The position numbers and the translations under genes are program-made. 64,000 nt of DNA from Caenispirillum salinarum_A (lineage in GTDB: Bacteria; Pseudomonadota; Alphaproteobacteria; Rhodospirillales; Rhodospirillaceae). The DNA lies in NCBI RefSeq assembly GCF_044803115.1, contig NZ_CP085224.1:806001-870000 (forward strand), read 5' to 3'. The notes under the pieces were generated by a model, which saw only the letters and a program-made list of their open reading frames with translations, was not told where the DNA came from and searched no databases. This document shows, piece after piece, positions 52,763 to 62,549 of the stretch (position 1 is its first letter; every line of letters begins with the position of its first letter).

Positions 52763-52944
52763 GGAAGCTTTGCGCGCGTCTCGGCTGTGGTCGGTGGCGG
52801 GCGGGCGGGCCTGGGCGGGGACGTCCGACACAGGGCAGTATGGCATAAACTGCATGGGACAGTCATATTGACATATCTGCGGGAACAATGTTACCGAGGA
52901 TAACCCGGTACGGCTAAATTTCTATCACCAAGAGGCGCAGAAAC

Positions 52945-53856
52945 ATGTCGGTTCCCTCCTTCGACGACCGCGACGGCCTGATCTGGCACGACGGCAAGCT
53001 TGTTGACTGGCGCGATGCCAAGGTGCACGTGCTGACCCACGCGCTGCACTATGCGTCGGCGGTGTTCGAGGGCGAGCGTGTCTATGCCGGCAACGTGTTC
53101 AAGCTGCGCGAACACTCCCAGCGCCTGATCGATTCGGCCAGGGAGCTGGGCTTCGAGATTCCCATGACGGTCGACGAGATCGACGCCGCCACCATCGAGA
53201 CGGTCAAGGCCAACAACATCGTCGACGGCTATGTCCGTCCCATCGCCTGGCGCGGGTCCGAGCAGATGGGCGTGTCCGCCCAGCAGACCAAGACCCACGT
53301 CGCCATCGCGACCTGGCCGTGGCCCAGCTACTTCTCGCCGGAAGCGCGCCTGCGCGGCATCCGCCTCGCGATCTCCGACTGGCGCCGCCCCGACCCGCGC
53401 ACCGCGCCGGTCAAGTCCAAGGCGGCGGGCCTGTACATGATCTGCACCATGTCCAAGCACAAGGCCGAGAACGAAGGCTACGACGATGCCCTGCTGCTGG
53501 ACTGGCGCGGCCAGGTGGCCGAGGCGACGGGCGCCAACATCTTCTTCCTGATGAACGGCGAACTGCACACGCCGACGCCGGACTGCTTCCTGGACGGCAT
53601 CACGCGCCGCACGGTCATCGACCTGGCGAAGAAGCGCGGCCTGAAGGTCGTCGAGCGCAAGATCATGCCGGAAGAGATGGCCGACGCCACGGAATGCTTC
53701 CTGACCGGCACGGCCGCCGAGGTCACGCCGGTGCGCGAGATCGGCCCCTACGCCTTCACCCCCGGCGACGTCTGCAAGGCGCTGGTGGAGGACTACGACG
53801 CCCTGGTCGGGCGCACCCACGACAAGGCGGCCTCGGCCCGCCACTCGGCCGCCTGA
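52945..53856 (+). CDS. ilvE: Branched-chain amino acid aminotransferase
   Basis: PLP enzyme for Leu, Ile and Val synthesis, 303 residues of fold type IV. Features: LTHALHYASAVFEGERVY, YVRPIAWRG, the PLP lysine in KSKAAGLYMICTMSKHKAE, DWRGQVAEATGANIFF and FLTGTAAEVTPVREI. A terminator follows. Divergent from the PetP-like gene with a 182-base gap. Confidence 0.95.
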   Translation: MSVPSFDDRDGLIWHDGKLVDWRDAKVHVLTHALHYASAVFEGERVYAGNVFKLREHSQRLIDSARELGFEIPMTVDEIDAATIETVKANNIVDGYVRPIAWRGSEQMGVSAQQTKTHVAIATWPWPSYFSPEARLRGIRLAISDWRRPDPRTAPVKSKAAGLYMICTMSKHKAENEGYDDALLLDWRGQVAEATGANIFFLMNGELHTPTPDCFLDGITRRTVIDLAKKRGLKVVERKIMPEEMADATECFLTGTAAEVTPVREIGPYAFTPGDVCKALVEDYDALVGRTHDKAASARHSAA

Positions 53857-53887
53857 CCCGGCGGCGCCGTACCGGGTGAAAACGAAG

Positions 53888-53919
53888 CGGGGCGGCTCCC
53901 ACGGAGCCGCCCCGTTTTT
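53888..53919 (+). terminator. Intrinsic terminator after ilvE
   Basis: A perfect 12-bp stem (CGGGGCGGCTCC with GGAGCCGCCCCG, 3-base loop) followed by TTTTT. Confidence 0.92.
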
Positions 53920-53933
53920 GCGTCGCCGCACTG

Positions 53934-53954
53934 CATTCCGGCTGCGCCGGAATG
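53934..53954. repeat. Extragenic palindrome, CATTCC type
   Basis: CATTCCGGC and GCCGGAATG with a 3-base loop. Same family as 3658-3679, differing by paired T-A to G-C and compatible changes. Lies between ends of convergent genes. Confidence 0.6.
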
Positions 53955-54049
53955 GTGATGCGAGGGAGCCACGGGCGCCGTCGCGCGCTTTCTTGGTGCC
54001 TTGGTGACGTGGTGGTTCACCACACTACCCGCCGGTCCCTGACCCGGCG

Positions 54050-56476
54050 TCACCCCGCCAGCTGCCGGCTTTCCGCGCCGGTGCCCGACGGGATGCGGCA
54101 TATGACGGTCGTTCCCTCGTCGGGGACCGACACCAGCTCCACCGAACCGCCGTGCAGTTCCACGAAACTGCGCACCAGCGACAGGCCCATGCCGTGGCCG
54201 GGCGCGCCGCCGCCGCGGGCGAAGGTGTCGAAGATGGCCCGCTGGTCCTCCTGCGCGATGCCGACGCCCGTGTCGGCCACCGTGAAGACGATGTCCGCGC
54301 CCTCGCGCTGGGCGGCCAGGATGACGCTGCCGCCCTGGGGCGTGAACTTCACCGCGTTGGACAGAAGGTGGTAGAGCACCTGCTTCACGCGCTTTTCGTC
54401 GGCGACCATCCAGCCCGTGTCCGGCGGACAGTCGAAGTTCAGCGTGACCTCTTTCCGCTTCATGCTCTCGCGGGTCAGCGCCAGCACGCTCGCCAGCGCC
54501 GCATGGACGTCGAAGGCGTCCAGTTCCAGCGACAACTCGCCGGCCTCGATGGAGGCCAGGTCGGAAATGTCGTCGATGAGGGTAACCAGCGACTGCGCCG
54601 TCTCCGCCACCGAGCGCGCGTATTCCTGCTGGCGCGGGTTGAGCGGCCCGTAATAGCCGTCGGCCAGGATCTCGGCAAAGCCCGACACGGTGGTCAGCGG
54701 CGTGCGCAGTTCATAGGAGACGTTGGCGAGGAAGCGGCTCTTCAGCCTGTCGGCCGTGGTCAGGGCCTCGGCGCGCTCGCGCAGGGCACGCTCCACCCGC
54801 GCGCTGTCGGTGACATCGGCGAAGGTCGCCAGCACGCCGCCGTCGGGCAGGGGGACGGAGACGGCCTCCAGCACCGTATCGTCCGCCTTGATGAGCCGCG
54901 CCCGCCGGGCCGAGCGCTCGCCGGGGCCGGGCGGAGCGAGGAAGGCGTGCAGGGACTGGGCCTCGTGCTCGCTGGCGCACAGGTCGTCCAGGCGCTCCGC
55001 CAGTTGAACGACGTGGGGGCGGCTGCCGACATCGGTGGGCTGCAGGTCCCACATTGCCAGGAACGTCGGGTTGGACAGGCGCAGGCGCCCGTCGTCGCCG
55101 AACACCGCCACGGCCTCGCGCAGGTGGTCGAGGGTTTCGCGGTGGACCGCGATGAGGGTGTTGTAGCTGCGCTCCAGCGCCAGGCGGTCGGTGACGTCCT
55201 CGAAGGTGCAGAGCAGCCCGCCCATGGGGTGCGGCGCGATCACCCGCCGCAGGGTGGAGCCGTCGGGCAGGTGCAGCAGGTCTTCCGTGGCGCTGAGCTG
55301 GTGGCGGAAGCGCGCCAGTTCCCCTTCCTTGAAGGCCGGATAGTCGGCGACTTCCGGCAACTGGCGGTTTTCGCGCAGGATTTCCAGCACCTCGCCGTAG
55401 CCGGGGCCCTGCGACAGCCATTCCGGGTCCAGTGCCCACAGTTCCGAGAAGCTGGCGTTGAAGAACCGCAGGCGGGCGTCGTTGTCGAAAATGGCGATGG
55501 CGGTGGACAGGCGCTCCAGCACCTCGGCGTGGGCTGCGTCCTCGCGGGCCAGGCGCTTGGCGAGGTCCTCGCGGCTGGTGACGTCGTAGGCGACGCCGGC
55601 GGTAAAGCGGCGCGGCTGGTCGTAGGGCGTGCGGCCGGGCAGGTTGATGGGGCCTTCCGACACCTCCATCAGCCGCCGGTTGCCGCGCACCACGATGGGC
55701 ACCGCCTCCTGCCGCAGGGTGCCGGCGGCGCGCGCGGCGGCGGCCAGGGCCCGCAGGCGGCGGGCGGTGGTGGTCGAGGCCAGCTCGCGCTGCTCGGCCG
55801 TGACGGCGTCGCGGTCCTCGGCATCGACGGCCGTCATGTAGGCGCGGTTGGCGTAGACCAGCGACAGGTTCTCGTCGCGCAGCCACACCGGGCAGTCCAG
55901 ACCGTCCAGCGCCGCGCCCAGGCGGTCCCGCTCGGCGCCCAGGGCGGCGGTTTCGGCGGTAAGCCCCTCGACGGCGGCGGCGCCCTCGGTGACGTCGCGC
56001 ATCCACACCACGTCGGCCAGCGGGCCGCCGTCGTCGCGCACCGCTCGGATGCCGACGGCAAGAATGCGGCGGCCGGAGTCGCTGTGCTCCAGTTCGATCT
56101 CGAATCCCTCGCCATGGGCCCGCAGGGTCCCGACGGCTTCCTCCAGCCGGGCCGTCTCGCCGCCGCCGAAGCCGCCGGCGACATCGCTCCAGGGCGTGTC
56201 GGTGCCGCGGAACAGGCCGAGCAGAACGGCCAGGCGGCGCGAGCAGCCGCCTGCCGCAACCTCGGGCCCGTCGCCATGGAACCAGATGAAGTGTCCGTCG
56301 GGCGCGGCGGCCAGGGCCCCCTCCAGGGCGGCGACGCGCTCCGCCAGGGCGCTGGCGCGGACGTCCGAGCGCGCGCGGTGGTGGCGCTGCAGCAGGGTGA
56401 GCGCCAGCAGCGCGCCTGCGGCGCCGAGTGCGGCCACCAGGGCGGTCATCAGTGCGGGGGCGAAGGCCAGGGTCAC
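54050..56476 (-). CDS. divL: DivL-type tyrosine pseudokinase
   Basis: Cell-cycle regulator. In Caulobacter DivL steers the CckA kinase and hence CtrA. About 809 residues: one N-terminal membrane helix, about three to four PAS-like modules (residues about 60-520), then a dimerisation domain in which the usual phospho-acceptor His is Tyr (FLANVSYELRTPLTTVSGF). An ATPase domain (HLLSNAVKFTPQGG, VADTGVGIA, GMGLSLVRSFVELHGG) follows. The Tyr is the DivL hallmark. The start is unsure: GTG 56476 is used, ATG 56449 is the alternative; the long upstream frame is non-coding or overlaps the neighbour. Confidence 0.9.
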   Translation of the reverse strand: MTLAFAPALMTALVAALGAAGALLALTLLQRHHRARSDVRASALAERVAALEGALAAAPDGHFIWFHGDGPEVAAGGCSRRLAVLLGLFRGTDTPWSDVAGGFGGGETARLEEAVGTLRAHGEGFEIELEHSDSGRRILAVGIRAVRDDGGPLADVVWMRDVTEGAAAVEGLTAETAALGAERDRLGAALDGLDCPVWLRDENLSLVYANRAYMTAVDAEDRDAVTAEQRELASTTTARRLRALAAAARAAGTLRQEAVPIVVRGNRRLMEVSEGPINLPGRTPYDQPRRFTAGVAYDVTSREDLAKRLAREDAAHAEVLERLSTAIAIFDNDARLRFFNASFSELWALDPEWLSQGPGYGEVLEILRENRQLPEVADYPAFKEGELARFRHQLSATEDLLHLPDGSTLRRVIAPHPMGGLLCTFEDVTDRLALERSYNTLIAVHRETLDHLREAVAVFGDDGRLRLSNPTFLAMWDLQPTDVGSRPHVVQLAERLDDLCASEHEAQSLHAFLAPPGPGERSARRARLIKADDTVLEAVSVPLPDGGVLATFADVTDSARVERALRERAEALTTADRLKSRFLANVSYELRTPLTTVSGFAEILADGYYGPLNPRQQEYARSVAETAQSLVTLIDDISDLASIEAGELSLELDAFDVHAALASVLALTRESMKRKEVTLNFDCPPDTGWMVADEKRVKQVLYHLLSNAVKFTPQGGSVILAAQREGADIVFTVADTGVGIAQEDQRAIFDTFARGGGAPGHGMGLSLVRSFVELHGGSVELVSVPDEGTTVICRIPSGTGAESRQLAG

Positions 56477-56574
56477 GGCCGGAGCGGGTCCCTCGGTCGG
56501 CGTAGGAAGATTGGATGAGATGCTGGACGCCAGTTTGCACGCCGGGCGGTCCGGCGGCAAGGCGCGCGCCGCCC

Positions 56575-57090
56575 CTAGTCGAAGATGTCGAGCAGCCCGC
56601 CGCCGTCGGGATCGCCCGGCCGCACCGGCGCCGCCGGCAGGTCGGGCACGCCGGGGTCCTCGCCCTCGGCCGGTTCGTCGACCACCGGACCGGGGATGCG
56701 CACGCCCAGCGGTCCGGGCTCGACGCCGGTGACGCGCTGCCGGGTCGGGTCGGCAGGCGTTTCCGGTTGGTCGCACCGGAAGAAGCTGCGGTGCGGGTGG
56801 AGGACGGTGCACTGGCCGACGTCGGAGGTCTCGTAGACGGCCACCCGCCCGGTCTCGGCGCAGACGCCGTCGGCCAGGGCCTGCACTTCCTGGGTGGTGG
56901 CGTTGATGGTGTTGTAGCAGATGGCCGGGCGGTCGAGCGTGGAACTGCCCACCACCCGCAGCGTGCCCGCCTCGCGCCGCATGTCGATGAACGGCTCGGG
57001 CAGCGGATTGCAGGCCGTCAGGCCGACACCGGCGGCGACGAGGACGATCAGCGCCCGGGCGGCAGGGGCGCGGCGGCTGGGTGCGGACAT
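56575..57090 (-). CDS. Cysteine-containing lipoprotein
   Basis: 171 residues. Lipoprotein signal with lipobox GLTAC. The mature part has four more cysteines (AICYN, GVCAE, GQCTV, FRCDQ), probably two disulfides, and a Pro/Gly-rich C-terminus. The pattern ICYNTINATTQEVQALADGVCAETGR is repeated-looking but not recognised. Same strand as divL, 98 bases upstream of it. Confidence 0.75.
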   Translation of the reverse strand: MSAPSRRAPAARALIVLVAAGVGLTACNPLPEPFIDMRREAGTLRVVGSSTLDRPAICYNTINATTQEVQALADGVCAETGRVAVYETSDVGQCTVLHPHRSFFRCDQPETPADPTRQRVTGVEPGPLGVRIPGPVVDEPAEGEDPGVPDLPAAPVRPGDPDGGGLLDIFD

Positions 57091-57204
57091 CGGCGGTGGC
57101 ACTCCTTCTGAAGACGGTCCAGTTGTAGGGGATCGTGCGCTGATCGGCTAGACTGCGGTGACAGAACGGGAAAAATCCGTCGCCTGCTGAAGGACGTCCG
57201 CCTG

Positions 57205-58575
57205 ATGAACCTGCACGCCATGCTCGCCCGCCGCGCCGCCGAGTCCCGCCCCGTGCGCGTTGCGCTTATCGGGGCCGGCAAGTTCGGCACCATGTTCCTT
57301 GCCAGCGCCCGCACGACGCCGGGGCTGCACGTCATGGCCGTCGCCGACCTGGACCCCGAACGCGCCCGCCGGGCGTTCTCCGCCACCGGCTGGCCGGAGG
57401 GTCACGCCGACGCCAACACCGCCGCCAAGGCCCTGCGCCACGGCACCGCCTGGATCACCGACGATCCCCATGCGGCCATCACCGCCGGCGGGGTGGACGT
57501 GGTGGTGGAGGCCACCGGCCACCCCGAGCCGGGCCTGCGTCACGCCCTCTGGTGCCTGGAGAACGGCCGTCACGCCGTGATGGTCAACGTGGAGGCCGAC
57601 GTGCTGGCCGGGCCGCTGCTGGCGCGCCGCTTCACCGACGCGGGGCTTGTGTATTCCATGGCCTACGGCGACCAGCCGGCGCTGATCTGCGAGATGGTGG
57701 ACTGGGCGCGGGCCTGCGGGCTGGAGGTCGTGGCGGCCGGCAAGGGCACCAAGTACCTGCCGGAATACCATGCCTCCACCCCCGACACCGTCTGGGGCTA
57801 CTATGGCCTGACGCCCGAGCAGGCGCGCGAGGGCGGCATGAACCCCAAGATGTTCAACAGCTTTCTCGACGGCACCAAGAGCGCCATCGAGATGGCCGCC
57901 GTCTCCAATGCCACCGGTCTGGCCGTGCCGACGGCGGGGCTGAACTTCCCGCCGGTGGGCTGCGACGACCTGGCCAAGCGCCTCAAGCCCGAGGCCGATG
58001 GCGGTCTGCTGGCGGAGGCCGGCGTGGTGGAGGTGGTCTCCAGCCTGAACCGCGACGGGTCGGCGGTGCCGCGGGACCTGCGCTGGGGCGTTTACGTCTC
58101 CTTCCGCGCCAACGGCGACTACATGGCGCGGTGCTTCGGCGAGTACGGGATGGCGACCGACGGGTCGGGCCGCTACGGTGCGCTCTACCGTCCCTACCAC
58201 CTGATCGGCCTGGAACTGGGGGTGTCGGTGGCCTCGGCCGCCCTGCGCGGGGAGCCGACGGGTCAGTGCCACGGCTTCACCGGCGACGTCGTCTGCATCG
58301 CCAAGCGCGACCTCAAGGCCGGCGAGGTGCTGGACGGCGAGGGTGGGGAAACCGTCTGGGGCCGCCTCATGCCCGCCGAGGATTCGGTGGCCGCCGGAGC
58401 CCTGCCCATCGGGCTGGCCCAGGGCGTGCCGCTGACAAGGGCCGTGCGCAAAGGCGACGTGGTGACGCGGGGGGCCGTGACGCTCGACCGGGATTCGCTG
58501 GCGGTGCGTCTGCGCCACGACATGGAAAGCGCCCTTGCCGCCGCCCCGCCCGAGGACATTCCCGGCCCGCCGTGA
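57205..58575 (+). CDS. NAD(P)-dependent oxidoreductase with SAF domain
   Basis: 456 residues. The N-terminal Rossmann domain has VALIGAGKFGTMFLAS and VVVEATGHPEPG, as in homoserine-dehydrogenase-like or Gfo/Idh-like enzymes. The central catalytic part has GKGTKYLPEYHASTPDTVWGYYG. A C-terminal SAF-type domain (KRDLKAGEVLDGEGGETVWGRL and RAVRKGDVVTRGAVTLD) resembles those of sugar-acid dehydratases. This combination occurs in carbohydrate-acid catabolism families, but substrate cannot be named. No transporter or sugar genes are nearby. Confidence 0.75.
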   Translation: MNLHAMLARRAAESRPVRVALIGAGKFGTMFLASARTTPGLHVMAVADLDPERARRAFSATGWPEGHADANTAAKALRHGTAWITDDPHAAITAGGVDVVVEATGHPEPGLRHALWCLENGRHAVMVNVEADVLAGPLLARRFTDAGLVYSMAYGDQPALICEMVDWARACGLEVVAAGKGTKYLPEYHASTPDTVWGYYGLTPEQAREGGMNPKMFNSFLDGTKSAIEMAAVSNATGLAVPTAGLNFPPVGCDDLAKRLKPEADGGLLAEAGVVEVVSSLNRDGSAVPRDLRWGVYVSFRANGDYMARCFGEYGMATDGSGRYGALYRPYHLIGLELGVSVASAALRGEPTGQCHGFTGDVVCIAKRDLKAGEVLDGEGGETVWGRLMPAEDSVAAGALPIGLAQGVPLTRAVRKGDVVTRGAVTLDRDSLAVRLRHDMESALAAAPPEDIPGPP

Positions 58576-58678
58576 GCGGTCTTCCGCGCCGCACAAGAGC
58601 GCGTTGCATCGGCCGCGCCGCGCGTCTACTCTGCCATCCGGACTACCACCTTAGATACTGTTCGGATGGGGGAAAGAG

Positions 58679-59611
58679 ATGACCGCCGGTGAAAAGTTCC
58701 GCCTGGTGACCCGCAGCGACTTCGACGGCCTTGTGTGCGCCATGCTGCTGAAGGAACTGGGGATGATAGACGACATCAAGTTCGTCCACCCCAAGGACAT
58801 GCAGGACGGCAAGGTCGAGATCACCGGCCGCGACATCACCACCAACCTGCCCTATGTGGACGGCGTGCACCTGGCCTTCGACCACCACCTGTCGGAGACC
58901 CTGCGCGTCGGCAAGAAGGACAACCACATCATCGACCCCGACGCGCCCTCGGCGGCGCGGGTGGTCTACGACTACTACGGCGGCAAGTCCAAGTTCCCCC
59001 GCATCTCCGACGAGATGATGGAGGCGGTGGACCGGGGCGACTCGGCCAACTTCACCAAGGACCAGGTTCTGGACCCGCAGGGCTGGGACCTGATGAACTT
59101 CATCATGGACGCCCGCACCGGCCTGGGCCGTTTCCGCGAGTTCCGCATCTCCAACTACCAGCTCATGATGGAGCTGATCGACTACTGCCTCGACCACTCC
59201 ATCGACGACGTCCTGGCCCTGCCCGACGTGAAGGAGCGGACCGACCTGTACTTCGAGCACCAGGACAAGTTCAAGGACCAGCTCAAGCGCTGCTCCGAGG
59301 TGCACAAGAACCTGGTGGTGCTGGACCTGCGCGACGAGGAAACCATCTGGGCCGGCAACCGCTTCATGATCTATGCGCTGTTCCCGGACACCAACATTTC
59401 CATGCACGTGCTGTGGGGCTTCCGCCAGCAGAACACCGTGTTCGCCGTGGGCAAGAGCATCTTCGACAAGTCGTCGAAGACCAACGTGGGCACGCTGATG
59501 CTGGAATACGGCGGCGGCGGGCACCAGGCGGCCGGCACCTGCCAGGTGGACAACGCCATGGCGGAAGAGGTGCGCCAGGCGCTGATCGACCGCATCACCA
59601 CCGACGGCTGA
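58679..59611 (+). CDS. DHH/DHHA1 phosphoesterase
   Basis: 310 residues. The DHH domain motifs are TRSDFDGLVCAML and AFDHHLSE. A following Asp occurs in EAVDRGDSANF. The C-terminal DHHA1 substrate domain ends with LEYGGGGHQAAGTCQV. Such enzymes cleave oligoribonucleotides, pAp, cyclic-dinucleotide products or short polyphosphate. Which one is not clear. GGGGGAAAGAG precedes ATG 58679. Confidence 0.88.
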   Translation: MTAGEKFRLVTRSDFDGLVCAMLLKELGMIDDIKFVHPKDMQDGKVEITGRDITTNLPYVDGVHLAFDHHLSETLRVGKKDNHIIDPDAPSAARVVYDYYGGKSKFPRISDEMMEAVDRGDSANFTKDQVLDPQGWDLMNFIMDARTGLGRFREFRISNYQLMMELIDYCLDHSIDDVLALPDVKERTDLYFEHQDKFKDQLKRCSEVHKNLVVLDLRDEETIWAGNRFMIYALFPDTNISMHVLWGFRQQNTVFAVGKSIFDKSSKTNVGTLMLEYGGGGHQAAGTCQVDNAMAEEVRQALIDRITTDG

Positions 59612-59742
59612 GGCTGGCGGCCAAACGCTGAGGAGGCGGCGGCGTCCGCGAGAAGGCCGCCGCTTCTCCGACCAGCCTGCGAACGGCAGGTGTGGCTTCG
59701 CTGTTTGTACAATACCCGTACCAACAGGAGGCGAACCGGCGC

Positions 59743-60780
59743 ATGGTTGACAAGGCCGAACAGCAAGGCATCGTCGCCTTTGCGCGCCGTGTTCTCGTTG
59801 TGCTGGGCATCGCCGTCGTCGGCGGCGTGCTGTGGATGATATCGCGTCTCCTCGTGATGGTGTTCGGGGGACTGCTGCTCGCCGTGATCCTGCGGCGGAT
59901 CTCCAAGCCGGTCGGACGCTGGCTGCACCTGGACACGCGCATCGCGCTGGGCCTGGTCGTGGTTGTCATCCTCGCGGTCCTCGTCGGCGTCGGTTGGCTG
60001 TTCGGCCACGGGATTGTCGGGCAGTACCGCGACTTCCTCGACGCCTTGTCGGGCGGGTACCAGCGCCTTGTCGAGTGGGGCGAAGATGTCGGCTTGACCT
60101 TTCCCGAGGACGGGTCGGGCATGATTTCCGGCGTCGTCACACAGGTGCTTACCGCCGCGACCGTGGCGCTGGACGTTTTTGTCGCCCTGTTGATCATCAT
60201 ATTCGTGGGCATCTATGCCGCCGCCTCGCCCCGTCTTTACAAGGAAGGGGTGCTGCTGCTCGTGCCGTCGCACCGCCGCGAGCGTGCGGGCCAGGTGCTG
60301 GACGCCACCGGCGAGGCCCTGTGGCGGTGGCTCGTCGGGCAGCTCGTCGCCATGGTGGCCGTCGGCGTGATGACGACGGTGACGCTGTGGCTTCTGGGCG
60401 TGCCGATGGCGATCACGCTGGGGATCATCGCGGCGCTGCTTGAGTTCGTGCCCATCATCGGACCGATCATGGCCGCCGTTCCCGCCATTCTCGTGGCGTT
60501 GACCGTGGATGTCTGGGCGGCCCTGTGGGTGGTGCTGGCCTATACCGTCATCCAGCAGGTCGAAAGCTATCTCGTCACGCCGCTGGCGGAGCGCTGGGCG
60601 GTGGCGCTGCCGCCGGCGCTTCTGGTGTTTTCCACCATGGCCTTTGCCTTGCTGTTCGGCTTTCCGGGATTGATCTTCGCCGCGCCCATGACCCTGGCCG
60701 TGATGGTGTTCGTGCGCATGATCTATGTCCGCGACATCCTTGGGAACCGCCCGAAGCCGGGCACGCGGATGCCGGGATGA
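59743..60780 (+). CDS. AI-2E family transporter (PerM-like)
   Basis: 345-residue membrane protein with about eight hydrophobic helices, with LLEFVPIIGPIMAAVPAILVAL and TVIQQVESYLVTPLAERWAVALPPALLV, the family signature. Members export autoinducer-2 or act as Na+/H+ antiporters; the actual substrate is not known. ATG 59743 follows AGGAGG. Confidence 0.9.
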   Translation: MVDKAEQQGIVAFARRVLVVLGIAVVGGVLWMISRLLVMVFGGLLLAVILRRISKPVGRWLHLDTRIALGLVVVVILAVLVGVGWLFGHGIVGQYRDFLDALSGGYQRLVEWGEDVGLTFPEDGSGMISGVVTQVLTAATVALDVFVALLIIIFVGIYAAASPRLYKEGVLLLVPSHRRERAGQVLDATGEALWRWLVGQLVAMVAVGVMTTVTLWLLGVPMAITLGIIAALLEFVPIIGPIMAAVPAILVALTVDVWAALWVVLAYTVIQQVESYLVTPLAERWAVALPPALLVFSTMAFALLFGFPGLIFAAPMTLAVMVFVRMIYVRDILGNRPKPGTRMPG

Positions 60781-60878
60781 CCGCCGCCGCCCGGCGCGGA
60801 GCTGCGGCTTTCACCGCGGAGCATTTGCCGCTATTGTCCTCCGCCGCATCCGCGTCCACCAGTCCGTCAAGGTCCGCA

Positions 60879-62003
60879 ATGTCCCAGTCCGGCCCTCTCG
60901 CCCTGTACCGCAAGAAGCTCGCCAACGGCGAGTTGAAGCCCGACGGCGCCCAGGAACTGGCCGCCGAGAAGCTGGAGAGCCTGCACCATGCGCTCAACGG
61001 CTATGAACCGGCCACGGGCCCGACGGGCTGGCGCGCGCGGTTCGGGCTGGCGAAGCGGCAGGAGGCGCCGACGCCGCCGCAGGGGCTTTATCTCTATGGA
61101 GAGGTCGGGCGCGGCAAGTCCATGCTCATGGACCTGTTCTTCCAGACCGCGCCGGTACAGCGCAAGCAGCGCCTGCACTTCCACGAATTCATGCGCGACG
61201 TCCATGCCGACTTCCACACCCGGCGGACCGCCAAGAAGGGCGGCGACGACATCCTGGCCGACATCGCCAGGGGCATCGCGGACCGGACGTGGCTGCTGTG
61301 CCTGGACGAGTTGGAAATCCACGACATCGCCGACGCCATGATCGTCGGCCGCCTGTTCCAGACCATGATGGCCGCCGGCACGGTGGTGGTGACGACCTCC
61401 AACCGGCCGCCGCAGGACCTCTACAAGGACGGCCTCCAGCGCGAGAAGTTCCTGCCCTTCATCGACCTCATGTGCCGGAACCTGGACGTCCTGGAACTGG
61501 CGTCGGTGACGGACTACCGCCTGGGCCGGGTGCGCGGCGGCAACGTCTTCGTCACCCCGCTGGGGCCCGAGGCGGACGCCGAGATCGACCGGCTGTTCGA
61601 CCGCCTGCTGGACGGCAAGCCGGCGAAGCCGGATACGGTGGTGGTCCACGGCCGCGAGATCCCGGTGCCGCAGGCCGGCAACGGGACGGCCCGGTTCGAT
61701 TTCCGCGACCTGTGCGACAAGCCGCTCGGCACCCACGACTATCTGCAGATCGCGACGCTCTACGATGCCGTGGTGCTGGAGAACATCCCGCGCCTGGGGC
61801 CGGAGAACCGCAACCAGGCGCGGCGTTTCGTGACGCTGATCGATGCGCTGTACGACCACAAGACCCTGCTCGTCGCCTCGGCCGCCGCCCCGCCCGAGGA
61901 CCTGTACGTGGAGGGCGAGGGCAAGTTCGAGTTCCAGCGCACCGTCTCCCGCCTCATGGAGATGCAGTCAGAGGACTACATCGGAAGCCAGCATTTGACC
62001 TGA
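60879..62003 (+). CDS. zapE: AFG1/ZapE-family ATPase
   Basis: 374-residue AAA-like ATPase with Walker A YGEVGRGKSMLMDLFF, Walker B LLCLDELEIHDIADAM and sensor TTSNRPPQDLYKDGLQR. C-terminal FRFDFRDLCDKPLGTHDYLQIA-like and ENRNQARRFVTLIDALYD are family signatures. E. coli ZapE binds FtsZ at the division ring; the mitochondrial homologue AFG1 has quality-control roles. ATG 60879 has no strong ribosome site but matches the conserved N-terminus. Confidence 0.93.
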   Translation: MSQSGPLALYRKKLANGELKPDGAQELAAEKLESLHHALNGYEPATGPTGWRARFGLAKRQEAPTPPQGLYLYGEVGRGKSMLMDLFFQTAPVQRKQRLHFHEFMRDVHADFHTRRTAKKGGDDILADIARGIADRTWLLCLDELEIHDIADAMIVGRLFQTMMAAGTVVVTTSNRPPQDLYKDGLQREKFLPFIDLMCRNLDVLELASVTDYRLGRVRGGNVFVTPLGPEADAEIDRLFDRLLDGKPAKPDTVVVHGREIPVPQAGNGTARFDFRDLCDKPLGTHDYLQIATLYDAVVLENIPRLGPENRNQARRFVTLIDALYDHKTLLVASAAAPPEDLYVEGEGKFEFQRTVSRLMEMQSEDYIGSQHLT

Positions 62004-62175
62004 GGTTCGGCGGGCGGTTTCCAGGCGCGGGAGCGATGCTCCAGCGCGCAGGGTCAGTTCATCGCCCCCAACGGGCGCTTTCGTGTCTTCGACGTCGCCA
62101 CCGATGCGCGTTGGCGCCGTCGCCACACCGGCTTGGTGTACTCCTGGTGGCTAAATCCGCACCAACGCAGCACCC

Positions 62176-62433
62176 TCAGGGCTGCGCCGAGTCGGAGCAG
62201 CGCGGGGTGGAGGGGGTGGCGCCCAGGCGCCCCGTGCACAGCTTCACCGAGCCGTCGTTGAACAACAGCCACACCCCGCTCATGTCGCCGGAGATGGCCC
62301 CGGCAGAGGCGATGGAGGTGGCGTAGGCGGTGGGCTTGAGCGGGTTCTGCTGGGCCAGCGGCGCCTGGGCGAGGGCGATGCCGATGAGGATGCCGGCCAG
62401 CGTGGGAAACAGGATGGTGACGGCGGTCTTCAT
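62176..62433 (-). CDS. Small exported protein of unknown function
   Basis: 85 residues. Signal or anchor segment MKTAVTILFPTLAGILIGIALAQ is followed by a polar part with two Cys (KLCTGRLG and PRCSDSAQP). GGAGG precedes ATG 62433. Last of the minus-strand group that includes a holin and hydrolase. The family is not recognised. Confidence 0.65.
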   Translation of the reverse strand: MKTAVTILFPTLAGILIGIALAQAPLAQQNPLKPTAYATSIASAGAISGDMSGVWLLFNDGSVKLCTGRLGATPSTPRCSDSAQP

Positions 62434-62549
62434 GCGCGGGCCTCCGGGCGGCGGTGCAGTGCGGGAGTGACCATCAGACCATTCCCGCGCCGCCCGGTCA
62501 GGTGTGCAGCCGTCGTACCACCGGCGCACGAAACCCGCCGCCCATGGAC

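Noticed and set aside
54152..56518. 788-residue ORF antisense to divL
   Set aside because: Same shadow effect; no ribosome site or domain, and the opposite strand shows all kinase motifs.
62054..62272. 72-residue minus-strand ORF before the holin group
   Set aside because: Its start overlaps the small exported protein gene in another frame, and no family or ribosome site is seen.
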